Assembly: GCA_023418535.1 (NCBI GenBank)
Contig: JAEZZN010000066.1
Span: 1 to 16,065 of the forward strand
Source: Bacillota bacterium
Lineage (GTDB): Bacteria > Bacillota_A > Clostridia > Tissierellales > Peptoniphilaceae
Direction: 5' to 3'
Length of the DNA: 16,065 bases
The notes beneath the pieces are model-generated. The model worked only from the letters and a program-made list of their open reading frames with translations. It made no database searches and had not been told where the DNA came from. Below are positions 1 to 6,744 of the stretch, piece after piece; positions within the stretch are counted from its first letter, which is position 1, and every line of letters starts with the position of its first letter. The translations under genes and the position numbers were made by a program.

Positions 1-515
1 TTGGAGGTGGACTTGCAACGATACCTTTTTTACAAGAAATGGCTCAAAAATATGATTGGTTTACAACAGAAGAGCTTTTAGATATGATAGCAGTTTCAGA
101 GTCAACTCCTGGAGCGATTGGAATAAATTGTGCAACATATGCTGGTTACAAGGCTTATGGTCTACCTGGATCTATACTTGCTACACTTGCTTTGGTAGCA
201 CCTGCAATTATTATAATCCTAATAGTTTTCAAACTCATGTCAAAATTCAAAGAGAATAAAACTATAGGGGATATGTTTGAAATGCTAAGACCAGCAACAG
301 CAGGTTTGATTTTTGGTGCTATGTTTTCAGTTATGATATTGACCTTATTCAATGTTGAAACATACAAACAAACAGGAAATTTCATGGATATTTTTAAATA
401 TATTGAAATTGCAATTTTTGCTGTTTTTCTATTTATTTTAAGGAAATATAAAAAAGTTGGTCCTGTAGCTATTATCGCTTGTGGTGCTGCTTTGGGGATT
501 ATTTTTAAGTTGTAA
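1..515 (+). CDS. Chromate transporter family protein (ChrA/CHR, single-domain), 5'-truncated by the window edge
   Basis: Integral membrane protein of the chromate ion transporter family. The reading frame is open from base 3 and begins with the family hallmark GGGLATIPFLQE, normally found about 15-20 residues from the N-terminus, so only a short piece of the protein is missing. A second hallmark, SESTPGAIGINCATYAGY, follows at about residues 32-49 of the visible part. Hydrophobic segments then cover most of the remaining length, and the protein ends at a basic RKYKK loop and one last membrane segment. The visible part is 170 residues, which fits the short CHR class, where two half-size proteins from adjacent genes form the transporter; the partner would lie just upstream, outside the window. 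Family members can export chromate, but in an anaerobic commensal the physiological ion is unknown. An ATG at 39 lies inside the conserved motif and is not the start. Confidence 0.85.
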   Translation, partial: GGGLATIPFLQEMAQKYDWFTTEELLDMIAVSESTPGAIGINCATYAGYKAYGLPGSILATLALVAPAIIIILIVFKLMSKFKENKTIGDMFEMLRPATAGLIFGAMFSVMILTLFNVETYKQTGNFMDIFKYIEIAIFAVFLFILRKYKKVGPVAIIACGAALGIIFKL

Positions 516-598
516 TATTCTTGATAAATCAAACAAGTATTGAGGTAACAAAGTTAAAAGAAGATTTTTTTTCAATTTTATGATATGAGGTATTTTAT

Positions 599-1333
599 AT
601 GAAAATAGCTTTAGCTTCTGTAGGTTTCATAACTAACGATATAGAATATAATTTAGGAAAAATAAAAGATATTGTAAAAAAATATTATAAAGAAGTTGAT
701 TTTCTTGTGTTTGGTGAAAGCTTTCTACAAGGTTTTGACTGTCTAACTTGGGAATATTTAAAAGATACAGAAATTGCTTTAGATAGGGAATCATATTATA
801 TAAAAAGAATTAAAAGTTTAGCTAAAGAATATCAAGTAGCTATTTCATTTGGATATATAGAGAAAGATAAAGAAAAAATATATAGTAGTCAACTAACTAT
901 AAATAAAAATGGAGAAATTTTAGATAATTTCAGACGTGTATCTATAGGTTGGAAAGAACCAATCGCAGATTTTCACTATTGTGAAGATGAAAATTTTAGA
1001 AAATTTAACTATTTAAACAAATCAATTTCAGTAGCCCTATGTGGAGATTTATGGTATGAAGAAAATTGTGTTCAAATGAAAAGATTAAATTCAGACATAG
1101 TTTTGTGGCCTGTATATACAGATTTTAATTTCCAAGAATGGAATGACATTATAAAATATGAATATGCAGAGCAAGCTAAAAAATGTGGAAACAAGCTTCT
1201 TTATGTTAATTCCCATTGCTTGGATAAAGAAAGCCACAATATAGCGAGAGGCGGGGCAGCCTTATTTAGTAATGGAAAGATAGAAAGTGAGATTCCAGCT
1301 GGAGAACAGGGAGTTATTATTGTTGAGGTATAA
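599..1333 (+). CDS. Carbon-nitrogen hydrolase (nitrilase superfamily)
   Basis: A 244-residue single-domain protein of the nitrilase/amidase superfamily, which hydrolyses carbon-nitrogen bonds of amides or nitriles in the cytoplasm through a Glu-Lys-Cys triad. The catalytic Glu is E40 (VFGES) and the nucleophile is C148 in ALCGDLWYEE, matching the usual C-x-D-L/x-R/W context. The usual lysine motif (YRK) is here NFRR at residues 110-113, so R113 stands where lysine is expected; K119 in GWKE lies six residues further on. The C-terminal part (NSHCLD, then ARGGAALFSNGKI) has the usual late nitrilase strands and the substrate-side glycines. The ATG at 599 has GAGG about 8 bases upstream. The substrate cannot be told from sequence. 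It lies 83 bases after the transporter gene and 53 bases before the next gene, so co-transcription is possible. Confidence 0.8.
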   Translation: MKIALASVGFITNDIEYNLGKIKDIVKKYYKEVDFLVFGESFLQGFDCLTWEYLKDTEIALDRESYYIKRIKSLAKEYQVAISFGYIEKDKEKIYSSQLTINKNGEILDNFRRVSIGWKEPIADFHYCEDENFRKFNYLNKSISVALCGDLWYEENCVQMKRLNSDIVLWPVYTDFNFQEWNDIIKYEYAEQAKKCGNKLLYVNSHCLDKESHNIARGGAALFSNGKIESEIPAGEQGVIIVEV

Positions 1334-1386
1334 ATATTATAAAAGTAAGATGTGTTTTCTCTAATTTAATTGAAAGGAAGACTATT

Positions 1387-1746
1387 ATGAAAAAGATTAA
1401 TAGAAATATCTTATTATCCTTAATCATTTTGATTTTTTCATTCATCATCATTAGATATGTTTTGTTCGACATTCATGGTATGAAACAATTTCCTATGATT
1501 TTGTTTTTGTGTGTGTTTATTGCGATCACAGTTAGTGCTTTAACTAAAGCAAAGATAATACCTTATATTCTTTCTATTGCATATCCAATTGGATTTATAT
1601 TAGGCCATATATTCCAGAAAAATGGAACTGATATTGGTGGTGGATCGACAAATAATTTATGGTTAATATGGGTAAGTTCCATAGTTATAATTTCGATAAT
1701 TTCAATTATAGTAGAATTTGTAATTAAGAAAAATTCTGATAATTAA
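1387..1746 (+). CDS. Small membrane protein of unknown function, four predicted membrane segments
   Basis: A 119-residue protein that I do not recognise. It starts with a short basic stretch (MKKINRN), followed by hydrophobic segments at roughly residues 8-27, 35-53, 58-77 and 91-113, and ends in a short polar tail (KKNSDN). The loop between segments 3 and 4 carries GTDIGGGSTNN. The start ATG has a good ribosome binding site, AAGGAAG, 6 bases upstream. It follows the hydrolase gene by 53 bases with no visible terminator between, so the two may share a transcript. The overall look is of a small four-helix inner membrane protein; no catalytic or transport motif is visible. Confidence 0.7.
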   Translation: MKKINRNILLSLIILIFSFIIIRYVLFDIHGMKQFPMILFLCVFIAITVSALTKAKIIPYILSIAYPIGFILGHIFQKNGTDIGGGSTNNLWLIWVSSIVIISIISIIVEFVIKKNSDN

Positions 1747-1823
1747 GGAAAAATTATGACTATGGTCTTGACTTTGATGGGAAAAATTTATTTGAAATTT
1801 GGAATGAAGTTTCTAAAGAATAA
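1743..1823 (+). pseudogene. Possible C-terminal remnant of a decayed gene
   Basis: Directly after the small membrane protein there is a 26-codon open stretch with no start codon that reads like real protein (NYDYGLDFDGKNLFEIWNEV, then SKE and a stop at 1821-1823). Its mix of acidic, aromatic and Gly/Asp residues is unlike the Lys/Ile/Asn noise seen when AT-rich spacers are translated. It may be the tail of a gene whose front has been deleted. It is too short to assign a family, and chance is a real alternative. Confidence 0.25.
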
Positions 1824-1871
1824 AGAATTAAATATATAAAATGATTTTTAAGTGGGATTTATTATCTATAT

Positions 1872-1900
1872 TTGCATTAATACAAGCCCTCTGCTATCAT
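1872..1900 (+). promoter_or_regulatory. Candidate sigma-A promoter for the YkvI-family gene
   Basis: A -35-like TTGCAT (1872-1877), a 17-base spacer and a -10 TATCAT (1895-1900), with TGC just before the -10 giving an extended -10 element. The predicted transcription start is near 1907, about 25 bases upstream of the ATG at 1933. The -35 box is weak, so the call rests mainly on the extended -10 and the spacing. Confidence 0.4.
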
Positions 1901-1932
1901 TGATAGGTATTATTTAAAAGAAATGGGGAGAC

Positions 1933-3210
1933 ATGACTGAACAATTAAGAACAAATATTAGAAAAGATAGAATTAAAAGAGCTATTATTATGGCTTTTGC
2001 TTATGTGGGAGTTTTGACTGGAGCTGGACTTGCTTCAGGACAAGAACTAATACAATATTTTGTAGGATTTGGAGTTCCTGGACTTATAGCGGTAATTATT
2101 ACGGGGCTTCTTCATATAGCTTTTGGATATATTCTATTATCAATGGGATCATATTTTTTAGCTAGTGAACATAGTGAGGTTTTAGAACAAATGACTCACC
2201 CTATAATTGTAAAAATATTGGATATAGCACTTATGATTACTTGCTTTGTAATAGGTTTTGTAATGATAGCAGGAGCTGGGTCAAATTTAAATCAACAATT
2301 TGGTGTACCTAACTGGATAGGTGCTTTGATATGTGCAGCTTTAATTTTGATAGTAAGTCAATTTGACTTTGATAAAGTATCTGCTGTTATAGGCTCTTTT
2401 ACACCATTTATAGCATTTTTTATTATTTTGGCTACGATATATACAATGTTTTGGGGTGATGTAGATTTAGAGTCATCTACTGAAATAGCTAAAACTTTAG
2501 ATAGAGCTATAGATAATGTAGGATTATCAAGCTTGAACTATTTCGCTATGTGTATGATGACTGGTGTGTCTATGGCATTTGTACTTGGTGGGGAAGAATT
2601 TAATAACAAAGTTTCAAAGACGGCAGGTATATTAGGAGGATTTATAGTAGGGCTTATAACTACTGTTGCAACATTTACACTATACGCAAATCTTCCATAT
2701 ATTATAAATTCAGATTTACCAATGCAAGCTATTATAACAAATATACATCCTATATTAGGAAGCTTTATGTCTATAGTAATTTATGGAATGATTTTTAATA
2801 CGGGAATTTCTTTATATTATGCTTTAGCAAGAAGAATATCAGGAGATGACAAAAAGAAATTTAATTTAACATTAATCATACTAACACTTATAGGATATGG
2901 TCTTTCATTTGTAGGATTTAAGAAACTTGTAGCTATCATGTATCCGATAATAGGTTATATGGGAATATTATTAATACTCGTTATAGCTATAGGTTGGATT
3001 AAAAACAAGTCAGAGATTAAAAAAGAAGGTGAAATAAGAAACAGAATTTATGATCTCATCTTTGCTAAAAAAGATCCCGGACAAGATTTTTCAAAAAAAG
3101 ATTCTAAGGAATTAGAAAAGCTTAAAGATGAATCTATTGCAGAAGACGCCGACATTAAAGAAAATGTTGGACAAGCTATAGATGACCATATAGATAATAT
3201 AAATGAGTAA
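1933..3210 (+). CDS. YkvI-family membrane transporter with a long charged C-terminal tail
   Basis: A 425-residue polytopic membrane protein resembling Bacillus YkvI and its relatives, which belong to the wider amino-acid/sodium-symporter (APC/LeuT-like) fold group. The first membrane segment carries the family-typical GAGLASGQE (residues 30-38), a broken-helix motif expected at the substrate site. About ten hydrophobic segments follow up to residue 356; VLGGEEF (217-223) and NTGISLYYALARRI (289-302) are other conserved-looking stretches. Residues 357-425 form a hydrophilic tail rich in Lys, Asp and Glu that lies beyond the last membrane segment. The substrate is unknown; family annotations as branched-chain amino acid carriers are not proven. 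The start is an ATG with GGGGAG 5 bases upstream. The gene seems monocistronic, and an insertion sequence begins 33 bases after its stop. Confidence 0.8.
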   Translation: MTEQLRTNIRKDRIKRAIIMAFAYVGVLTGAGLASGQELIQYFVGFGVPGLIAVIITGLLHIAFGYILLSMGSYFLASEHSEVLEQMTHPIIVKILDIALMITCFVIGFVMIAGAGSNLNQQFGVPNWIGALICAALILIVSQFDFDKVSAVIGSFTPFIAFFIILATIYTMFWGDVDLESSTEIAKTLDRAIDNVGLSSLNYFAMCMMTGVSMAFVLGGEEFNNKVSKTAGILGGFIVGLITTVATFTLYANLPYIINSDLPMQAIITNIHPILGSFMSIVIYGMIFNTGISLYYALARRISGDDKKKFNLTLIILTLIGYGLSFVGFKKLVAIMYPIIGYMGILLILVIAIGWIKNKSEIKKEGEIRNRIYDLIFAKKDPGQDFSKKDSKELEKLKDESIAEDADIKENVGQAIDDHIDNINE

Positions 3211-3242
3211 AATAATGTAAATAAAAATCCCTTTCATATTAT

Positions 3243-3268
3243 TGAGCTGAACCCCAAAATCCGGAATA
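3243..3268 (+). repeat. Left terminal inverted repeat of the insertion sequence
   Basis: Begins TGAGCTGAACCCC and runs to about base 3268. Compared with the reverse complement of the right end, the first 12 bases are identical and 9 of the next 14 match, ending in the shared block CGGAATA. Confidence 0.85.
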
Positions 3269-3287
3269 CGGATGGAGGGGTTTTTTT
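3250..3287 (+). terminator. Hairpin plus T-run in the left end of the insertion sequence; terminator-like and masks the orfA ribosome binding site
   Basis: AACCCC (3250-3255) pairs with GGGGTT (3277-3282), and ATCCG (3259-3263) pairs with CGGAT (3269-3273). They are separated by a symmetric 3x3 internal loop, with GAATA as the apical loop. A run of seven T follows (3281-3287). This has the form of an intrinsic terminator for transcripts entering from the upstream carrier gene. The 3' arm also contains the GGAGGGG ribosome binding site of orfA, so the RNA fold would hide it. Confidence 0.65.
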
Positions 3288-3327
3288 CATACCAAAACAC
3301 ACAAAAGAATTTAAAATAAAGTTAGTA

Positions 3328-3828
3328 ATGGAATATTTATCAGGAAAATCGGGTGGTCGAAAAATGTTAGCTAAAAAATACGATATTCCAGATGGAACTT
3401 TGAGAAATTGGATAAACAAATACAATACAGGAGGATTTGATAATTTATCTAAAAATTTAAAAAACAATAAATTCACTAGTGAATTTAAGCTATCTGTAAT
3501 ACAATATAGGCAAATCAATAAAACTTCGCTTAGAGAGACTGCAGAGCACTTCAATCTTGTAAATGGATCTATGGTATACAGATGGGAAAAAGCTTATCAA
3601 GAGAAAGGTCTATCTGGGCTAGAAGATAACAGAGGAAGGCCTAAAGAAGATATGAGTAAATCAAATAAGAAGTCTAAACTAAGTAATCCAATAAACGAAA
3701 ATGAAAGAGAAGAATTAATAAGACTAAGGGAAGAAAATAGACTCCTAAAAATGAAGATAATTTATGAAAAAAAGCTACAAGCCTTGCTACTAGAGGAGGA
3801 AGCAGAAGTAAGGAAAAGACAAAGATAA
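3328..3828 (+). CDS. IS150-type transposase subunit OrfA (InsJ-like), probably without its native start codon
   Basis: DNA-binding subunit of an IS3-family transposase. Two helix-turn-helix domains are visible: residues 1-45 (YLSGKSGGRKML...IPDGTLRNWINKY) and 50-100 (TSEFKLSVIQYR...NGSMVYRWEKAYQEKG). A basic linker with RGRPKED follows, then a leucine-zipper-like coiled coil at about 125-155 (EELIRLREENRLLKMKI). The homologous reading frame extends upstream of this ATG through KHTKEFKIKLV to an ATA codon at 3289-3291. That ATA lies 8 bases after GGAGGGG, exactly where family members have their ATG, so the start appears mutated and about 13 N-terminal residues would be lost if translation begins at 3328, which has no good ribosome binding site. 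In IS3 elements OrfA and the OrfA-OrfB fusion bind the terminal repeats. Confidence 0.75.
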   Translation: MEYLSGKSGGRKMLAKKYDIPDGTLRNWINKYNTGGFDNLSKNLKNNKFTSEFKLSVIQYRQINKTSLRETAEHFNLVNGSMVYRWEKAYQEKGLSGLEDNRGRPKEDMSKSNKKSKLSNPINENEREELIRLREENRLLKMKIIYEKKLQALLLEEEAEVRKRQR

Positions 3829-4258
3829 TCCTCAAATTACAAAAAGAATATCCAAAAATTAAAGTATGTGAATAGTTAAATATAGCCGATTTACCAAAAT
3901 CATCATACTACGAATGGAAAATAAAGCTAGAAAAAGCGTTAGATAAAATAAAGACATTAATAACTTAACTATACACTCAGACCAAGGATTTCATTACCAA
4001 CACAGTTCATGGACTAATCGATTAGAAAAAATGAAAATAGATCAAAGTATGTCAAGGAAGGGCAATTGTTTAGATAATTCTCCTATGGAGAATTTCTTCA
4101 GGATATTAAAACAAGAAATGTATTATGGAGTTGAATTTAAAAACTATGATGAATTAATTAATGAGATAGAAAAATATATTAGATGGTACAATGAAGACAG
4201 GATAAAAACAAAATTAAACGGAATGTCACCTGTTGATTACAGATTACATTCCGCTTAA
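3798..4258 (+). pseudogene. IS3-family transposase OrfB (DDE integrase) remnant: in-frame stop and internal deletion
   Basis: Two pieces of the catalytic subunit remain. The N-terminal piece, in a frame overlapping the end of orfA, reads KTKIILKLQKEYPKIKVCE, then a TAG stop at 3873-3875, then LNIADLPKSSYYEWKIKLEK, ending near 3944. The C-terminal piece, in another frame from about 3950, reads NNLTIHSDQGFHYQHSSW and SRKGNCLDNSPMENFF and ends with GMSPVDYRLHS at 4258. It keeps the second Asp (HSDQG) and the final Glu (PMENFF) of the DDE triad. The roughly 130 residues between, including the first catalytic Asp, are deleted. An ATG at 4031 opens a 75-codon frame, but this is only the tail and cannot be an active transposase. 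Confidence 0.85.
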
Positions 4259-4271
4259 AAGATTATTAAAT

Positions 4272-4297
4272 TATTCCGTGTTTATGGGTTCAGCTCA
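4272..4297 (-). repeat. Right terminal inverted repeat of the insertion sequence
   Basis: Ends GGGTTCAGCTCA at 4297, the exact reverse complement of the left tip. The inner part TATTCCG pairs with CGGAATA of the left end. Confidence 0.85.
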
Positions 4298-4355
4298 CTT
4301 AAGTTGTGGTCTTTTTGCTATTTAAAATATTAAATAATTTAGTAAAATTTTTGAA

Positions 4356-4982
4356 TTAGTCAATATTTAATATTGATTTCAATTTACTTATTGTTTGTTC
4401 GGTAACTTCTTCTATAGATTTAGAAGCATCGATTATAATTAAATTATCTTTATTTCTTTTTAAAATTTCTTGGTATCCATTATATACCTTATTGTGATAA
4501 GAGTTAGATTCATTTTCTAATCTATCAGTTACAAAATTATTTCTTTTTCTTTTTAATACCGTAATAGGATCTACATTGAAAAAGAATGTGTAGTCTGGAG
4601 AGAGATTATTTGTAGCGAAATCATTGATTTCTTTTACTTTATCATAACCTAAATCTCTACCAAAACCTTGATAAGCTAGAGAGCTTAAAACATATCTATC
4701 ACTTATAACTAGTTTACCTTTTTGTAAATTTGGAATGATAAGCTCATCTACATGTTGAGCTCTTGAAGCTGAATAAAGCAATGCTTCGGTTCTAGCAGAC
4801 ATTTCAGAATTATCATTTGATAATAAAATTTTTCTTATTTCTTCAGAAATTTTTGTTCCACCAGGTTCTCTAGTAATTATAAAATCAATATTATTTTCTA
4901 TTAAAAATTTCTCAACATTATTTAATATAGTTGTTTTTCCGGATCCATCAGACCCTTCAAATGCAATAAATTTCCCAATCAT
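4356..4982 (-). CDS. tmk: Thymidylate kinase (dTMP kinase)
   Basis: Cytoplasmic nucleotide kinase that phosphorylates dTMP to dTDP with ATP, an essential step of dTTP synthesis. At 208 residues it has the normal length. The P-loop is GSDGSGKT (residues 10-17), preceded by FIAFEG. REPGG (38-42) forms part of the dTMP site and SDRY (94-97) is the conserved DRY/DRx motif. The LID region around residues 144-158 holds several arginines and TDRLE. The ATG at 4982 gives the classic family N-terminus MIGKFIAFEG. The nearest good ribosome binding site (GGAGG, + strand 5004-5008) lies 21 bases upstream of it, unusually far. The gene stands alone on the minus strand between an insertion sequence and a divergent membrane-protein gene. 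In many Firmicutes tmk sits with holB and related genes, and none of those are here. Confidence 0.95.
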   Translation of the reverse strand: MIGKFIAFEGSDGSGKTTILNNVEKFLIENNIDFIITREPGGTKISEEIRKILLSNDNSEMSARTEALLYSASRAQHVDELIIPNLQKGKLVISDRYVLSSLAYQGFGRDLGYDKVKEINDFATNNLSPDYTFFFNVDPITVLKRKRNNFVTDRLENESNSYHNKVYNGYQEILKRNKDNLIIIDASKSIEEVTEQTISKLKSILNID

Positions 4983-5040
4983 AATAAATTTGCTTAAAGC
5001 TTACCTCCGATACTAATTTGTGTATATAAAGTATGGATTT

Positions 5041-5069
5041 ATACTATAACAAAAAACTAGTTTTTTCAA
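5041..5069 (-). promoter_or_regulatory. Candidate sigma-A promoter for tmk
   Basis: Read on the minus strand, TTGAAA (5069-5064) and TAGTAT (5046-5041) are separated by exactly 17 bases. The predicted start of transcription is near 5034, leaving a leader of about 50 bases that contains the GGAGG at 5008-5004. Confidence 0.5.
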
Positions 5070-5227
5070 TCTTTATTTATTTATTAATTAAGATGAATTA
5101 AAGCAAAATAGAGCAAAAATTTCAAAATATAAATTAACAAAATTAAGCAAATATATGATATTATCATTTTATTAATTACAAAATTATAAAAAATAATGAT
5201 TTTAAAATTAGATTAAGTGGAGATTTT

Positions 5228-5872
5228 ATGAATATGAGAAGAGAATTATTAGTCACTATATTGATAGGGATATTTTCATTTACAACTTTTTGGTTTTCTG
5301 GAAATTTTTTACATATATTTTTAATATGGAATATGATGCTAGCAATTATTCCTATATTTATATTAAAATTTGAAGAAAAAACAAATAGAAAATGGTTAAA
5401 AATATTAGCTATATTAGCTTGGGTACTGTTTTTACCGAATGCTTTTTATACGGTTACAGATTTAATTCACATACAAAATCTTAAGTTTTATTTCTTTGAA
5501 AATCCATATGCTCAGGCCAAATATATCGAGAATATTTCGAATTGGATGGAGATTATAAATTTATTTTTAATTAGCACATATGGATTCTTTGCGGGACTTA
5601 TAAATGTAGATAGATTTATTAAAAGATTTGAATATAATTGGCAAAAGATAATTGCTATTTCAATTTTATCTATATTATCAGGAACAGCTATATATATTGG
5701 TAGATTTTTGAGATTCAATTCGTGGGATGTGTTAAATCCATTTGGAATGATAAAGACAATATTTACTAGTTTAAATAGTTTTTATTTAATTTATATTATT
5801 TTATTTAGTGTGTTTATTTTTATATCATGCATGATATTTAGTATGACAAAAAGTGGAATTAATAAAAAGTAG
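5228..5872 (+). CDS. DUF1361 family membrane protein
   Basis: A 214-residue integral membrane protein of the DUF1361 family, whose function is not established. The diagnostic stretches are WNMMLAIIP (residues 34-42), FLPNAFYTVTDLIHI (68-82) and YIGRFLRFNSWDVL (156-169). About six hydrophobic segments are visible, with charged positions (D78, H81, R159, R162, D167) next to membrane helices that could form a polar site. The ATG has GTGGAG 6 bases upstream; a second in-frame ATG two codons later is a possible alternative. The stop overlaps the candidate -35 region of purR, 58 bases ahead of the purR start, so purR may be read both from its own promoter and by read-through from here. No functional link to purine metabolism is evident. 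Confidence 0.85.
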   Translation: MNMRRELLVTILIGIFSFTTFWFSGNFLHIFLIWNMMLAIIPIFILKFEEKTNRKWLKILAILAWVLFLPNAFYTVTDLIHIQNLKFYFFENPYAQAKYIENISNWMEIINLFLISTYGFFAGLINVDRFIKRFEYNWQKIIAISILSILSGTAIYIGRFLRFNSWDVLNPFGMIKTIFTSLNSFYLIYIILFSVFIFISCMIFSMTKSGINKK

Positions 5873-5874
5873 TA

Positions 5875-5898
5875 AAACACGAACAATTCATTTATAAT
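5875..5898 (+). promoter_or_regulatory. Single PurBox and -10 element upstream of purR
   Basis: AAACACGAACAAT at 5875-5887 contains the CGAAC core of the Bacillus/Lactococcus PurBox and differs from the 13-base consensus at two places. It repeats the box found in front of the permease gene (AAACACGAACTAT). A perfect -10 TATAAT (5893-5898) follows 5 bases later, with only a poor -35 (TAGTAA). Position over the promoter suggests autoregulation by PurR. I see no second, opposed box within 60 bases. Confidence 0.6.
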
Positions 5899-5929
5899 AT
5901 ATTTAATATCAGTAAAAGAGGTATCTAAA

Positions 5930-6736
5930 GTGAAAAGAAGTGTGAGAATACTTGAAATAACAAGAACATTATTAAACAATCCAAATAAAATAATTCCTTT
6001 TGGAGAATTTACCGAAAGATTCAATTGTGCAAAATCCTCTATAAGTGAAGATGTTGCGATAATAAAAGAAACTTTTGAATTAAACAAAACTGGAATAGTT
6101 GAGACAATTTCTGGTGTAAATGGAGGAGTTAGATATATAACGGATATTTCTAAGGAAGAAGAAAAAAGATATATAAATGAGATAATAAAAGAATTAAATG
6201 ATCCTAAGAGAATGCTTCCAGGAGGGTATTTCTATATATCCGATATAATTGCAAATCCAATTTACTTGAAAAAGATGGGAAGAATAATTTCTAGTAGGCA
6301 CAAATATGATGAAATTGATTATGTATTTACAATTGCTACAAAAGGTATAACTATAGCTCAGGCGATAGCGTATGAGTTAGGAGTTCCTATAGTTATTGCA
6401 AGAAAAGAATCAAAACTTACTGAAGGACCAGCAGTTTCTGTAAAATACCGATCTCAATCAAGTCCAAATCTAGTTAAAAATATGGAAGTTGGCCGAAATA
6501 GCATAAAACCTAATTCTAAAATATTGATAATTGATGATTTCTTTAGAGGTGGTGGAACTATAAATGGACTGGCTTCACTTGTTGAACTATTTGAATCTGA
6601 AATAGTGGCTGCATATGTTGTATGTGAATATAAAGATAAAAATCTTGTTCAAAAAATATATGCAAAATCACTTATTCAAATAGAGTCAATGGATATGGAT
6701 AGTGGAGAATTAGTTTTAAAACCGGGAACAATTTAG
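5930..6736 (+). CDS. purR: PurR purine operon regulator (winged helix plus PRTase-like effector domain)
   Basis: Transcription factor of the Gram-positive PurR family. Residues 1-70 form the winged helix (RSVRILEITRTLLNNPNKII, then the SSISEDVAIIKE recognition region). Residues 75-268 are a phosphoribosyltransferase-like domain with the PRPP-binding motif ILIIDDFFRGGGTI at 198-211. In B. subtilis the protein binds paired PurBoxes and PRPP releases it, which links purine gene expression to PRPP level; in L. lactis the homologue activates. Length 268 is slightly shorter than the 285 of B. subtilis PurR. Translation starts at GTG (5930), with AAAGAGG 8 bases upstream; this gives the expected N-terminus MKRS. 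A PurBox lies in its own promoter and paired boxes precede the next gene, a purine permease, so this pair looks like a local repressor-target unit. Confidence 0.92.
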   Translation: MKRSVRILEITRTLLNNPNKIIPFGEFTERFNCAKSSISEDVAIIKETFELNKTGIVETISGVNGGVRYITDISKEEEKRYINEIIKELNDPKRMLPGGYFYISDIIANPIYLKKMGRIISSRHKYDEIDYVFTIATKGITIAQAIAYELGVPIVIARKESKLTEGPAVSVKYRSQSSPNLVKNMEVGRNSIKPNSKILIIDDFFRGGGTINGLASLVELFESEIVAAYVVCEYKDKNLVQKIYAKSLIQIESMDMDSGELVLKPGTI

Positions 6737-6744
6737 TAAAAAAC

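Larger units (their letters stand above)
3243..4297 (+). mobile_element. IS3-family (IS150-group) insertion sequence, defective, about 1.05 kb
   Basis: The element is bounded by inverted repeats starting TGAGCTGAACCC on the left and ending GGGTTCAGCTCA on the right. The first 12 bases match perfectly, and about 21 of 26 match over the longer repeat. Terminal TG...CA ends, an InsJ-like double helix-turn-helix OrfA and an overlapping DDE transposase OrfB in another frame are the IS3/IS150 layout. Intact relatives are about 1.4-1.5 kb, so roughly 0.4 kb is missing; the loss lies inside orfB. The flanking bases (..TAT and CTT..) show no direct target duplication, which suggests an old insertion or flank decay. 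Because both ends look intact, it could in principle still be moved by a transposase supplied from a full copy elsewhere. Confidence 0.85.

Noticed and set aside
1756..1839. A 27-codon open frame starting at ATG 1756 with a ribosome-binding-like AAGGAAA
   Set aside because: Too short, with a composition typical of AT-rich spacer, and another frame over the same bases looks more protein-like.
4031..4258. A separate 75-residue gene
   Set aside because: It is the C-terminal tail of the broken orfB; the preceding HSDQG segment is in the same frame without a start codon.
3240..4300. Target site duplication of the insertion sequence
   Set aside because: The three or four bases on each side (TAT and CTT) do not match, so no duplication can be claimed.
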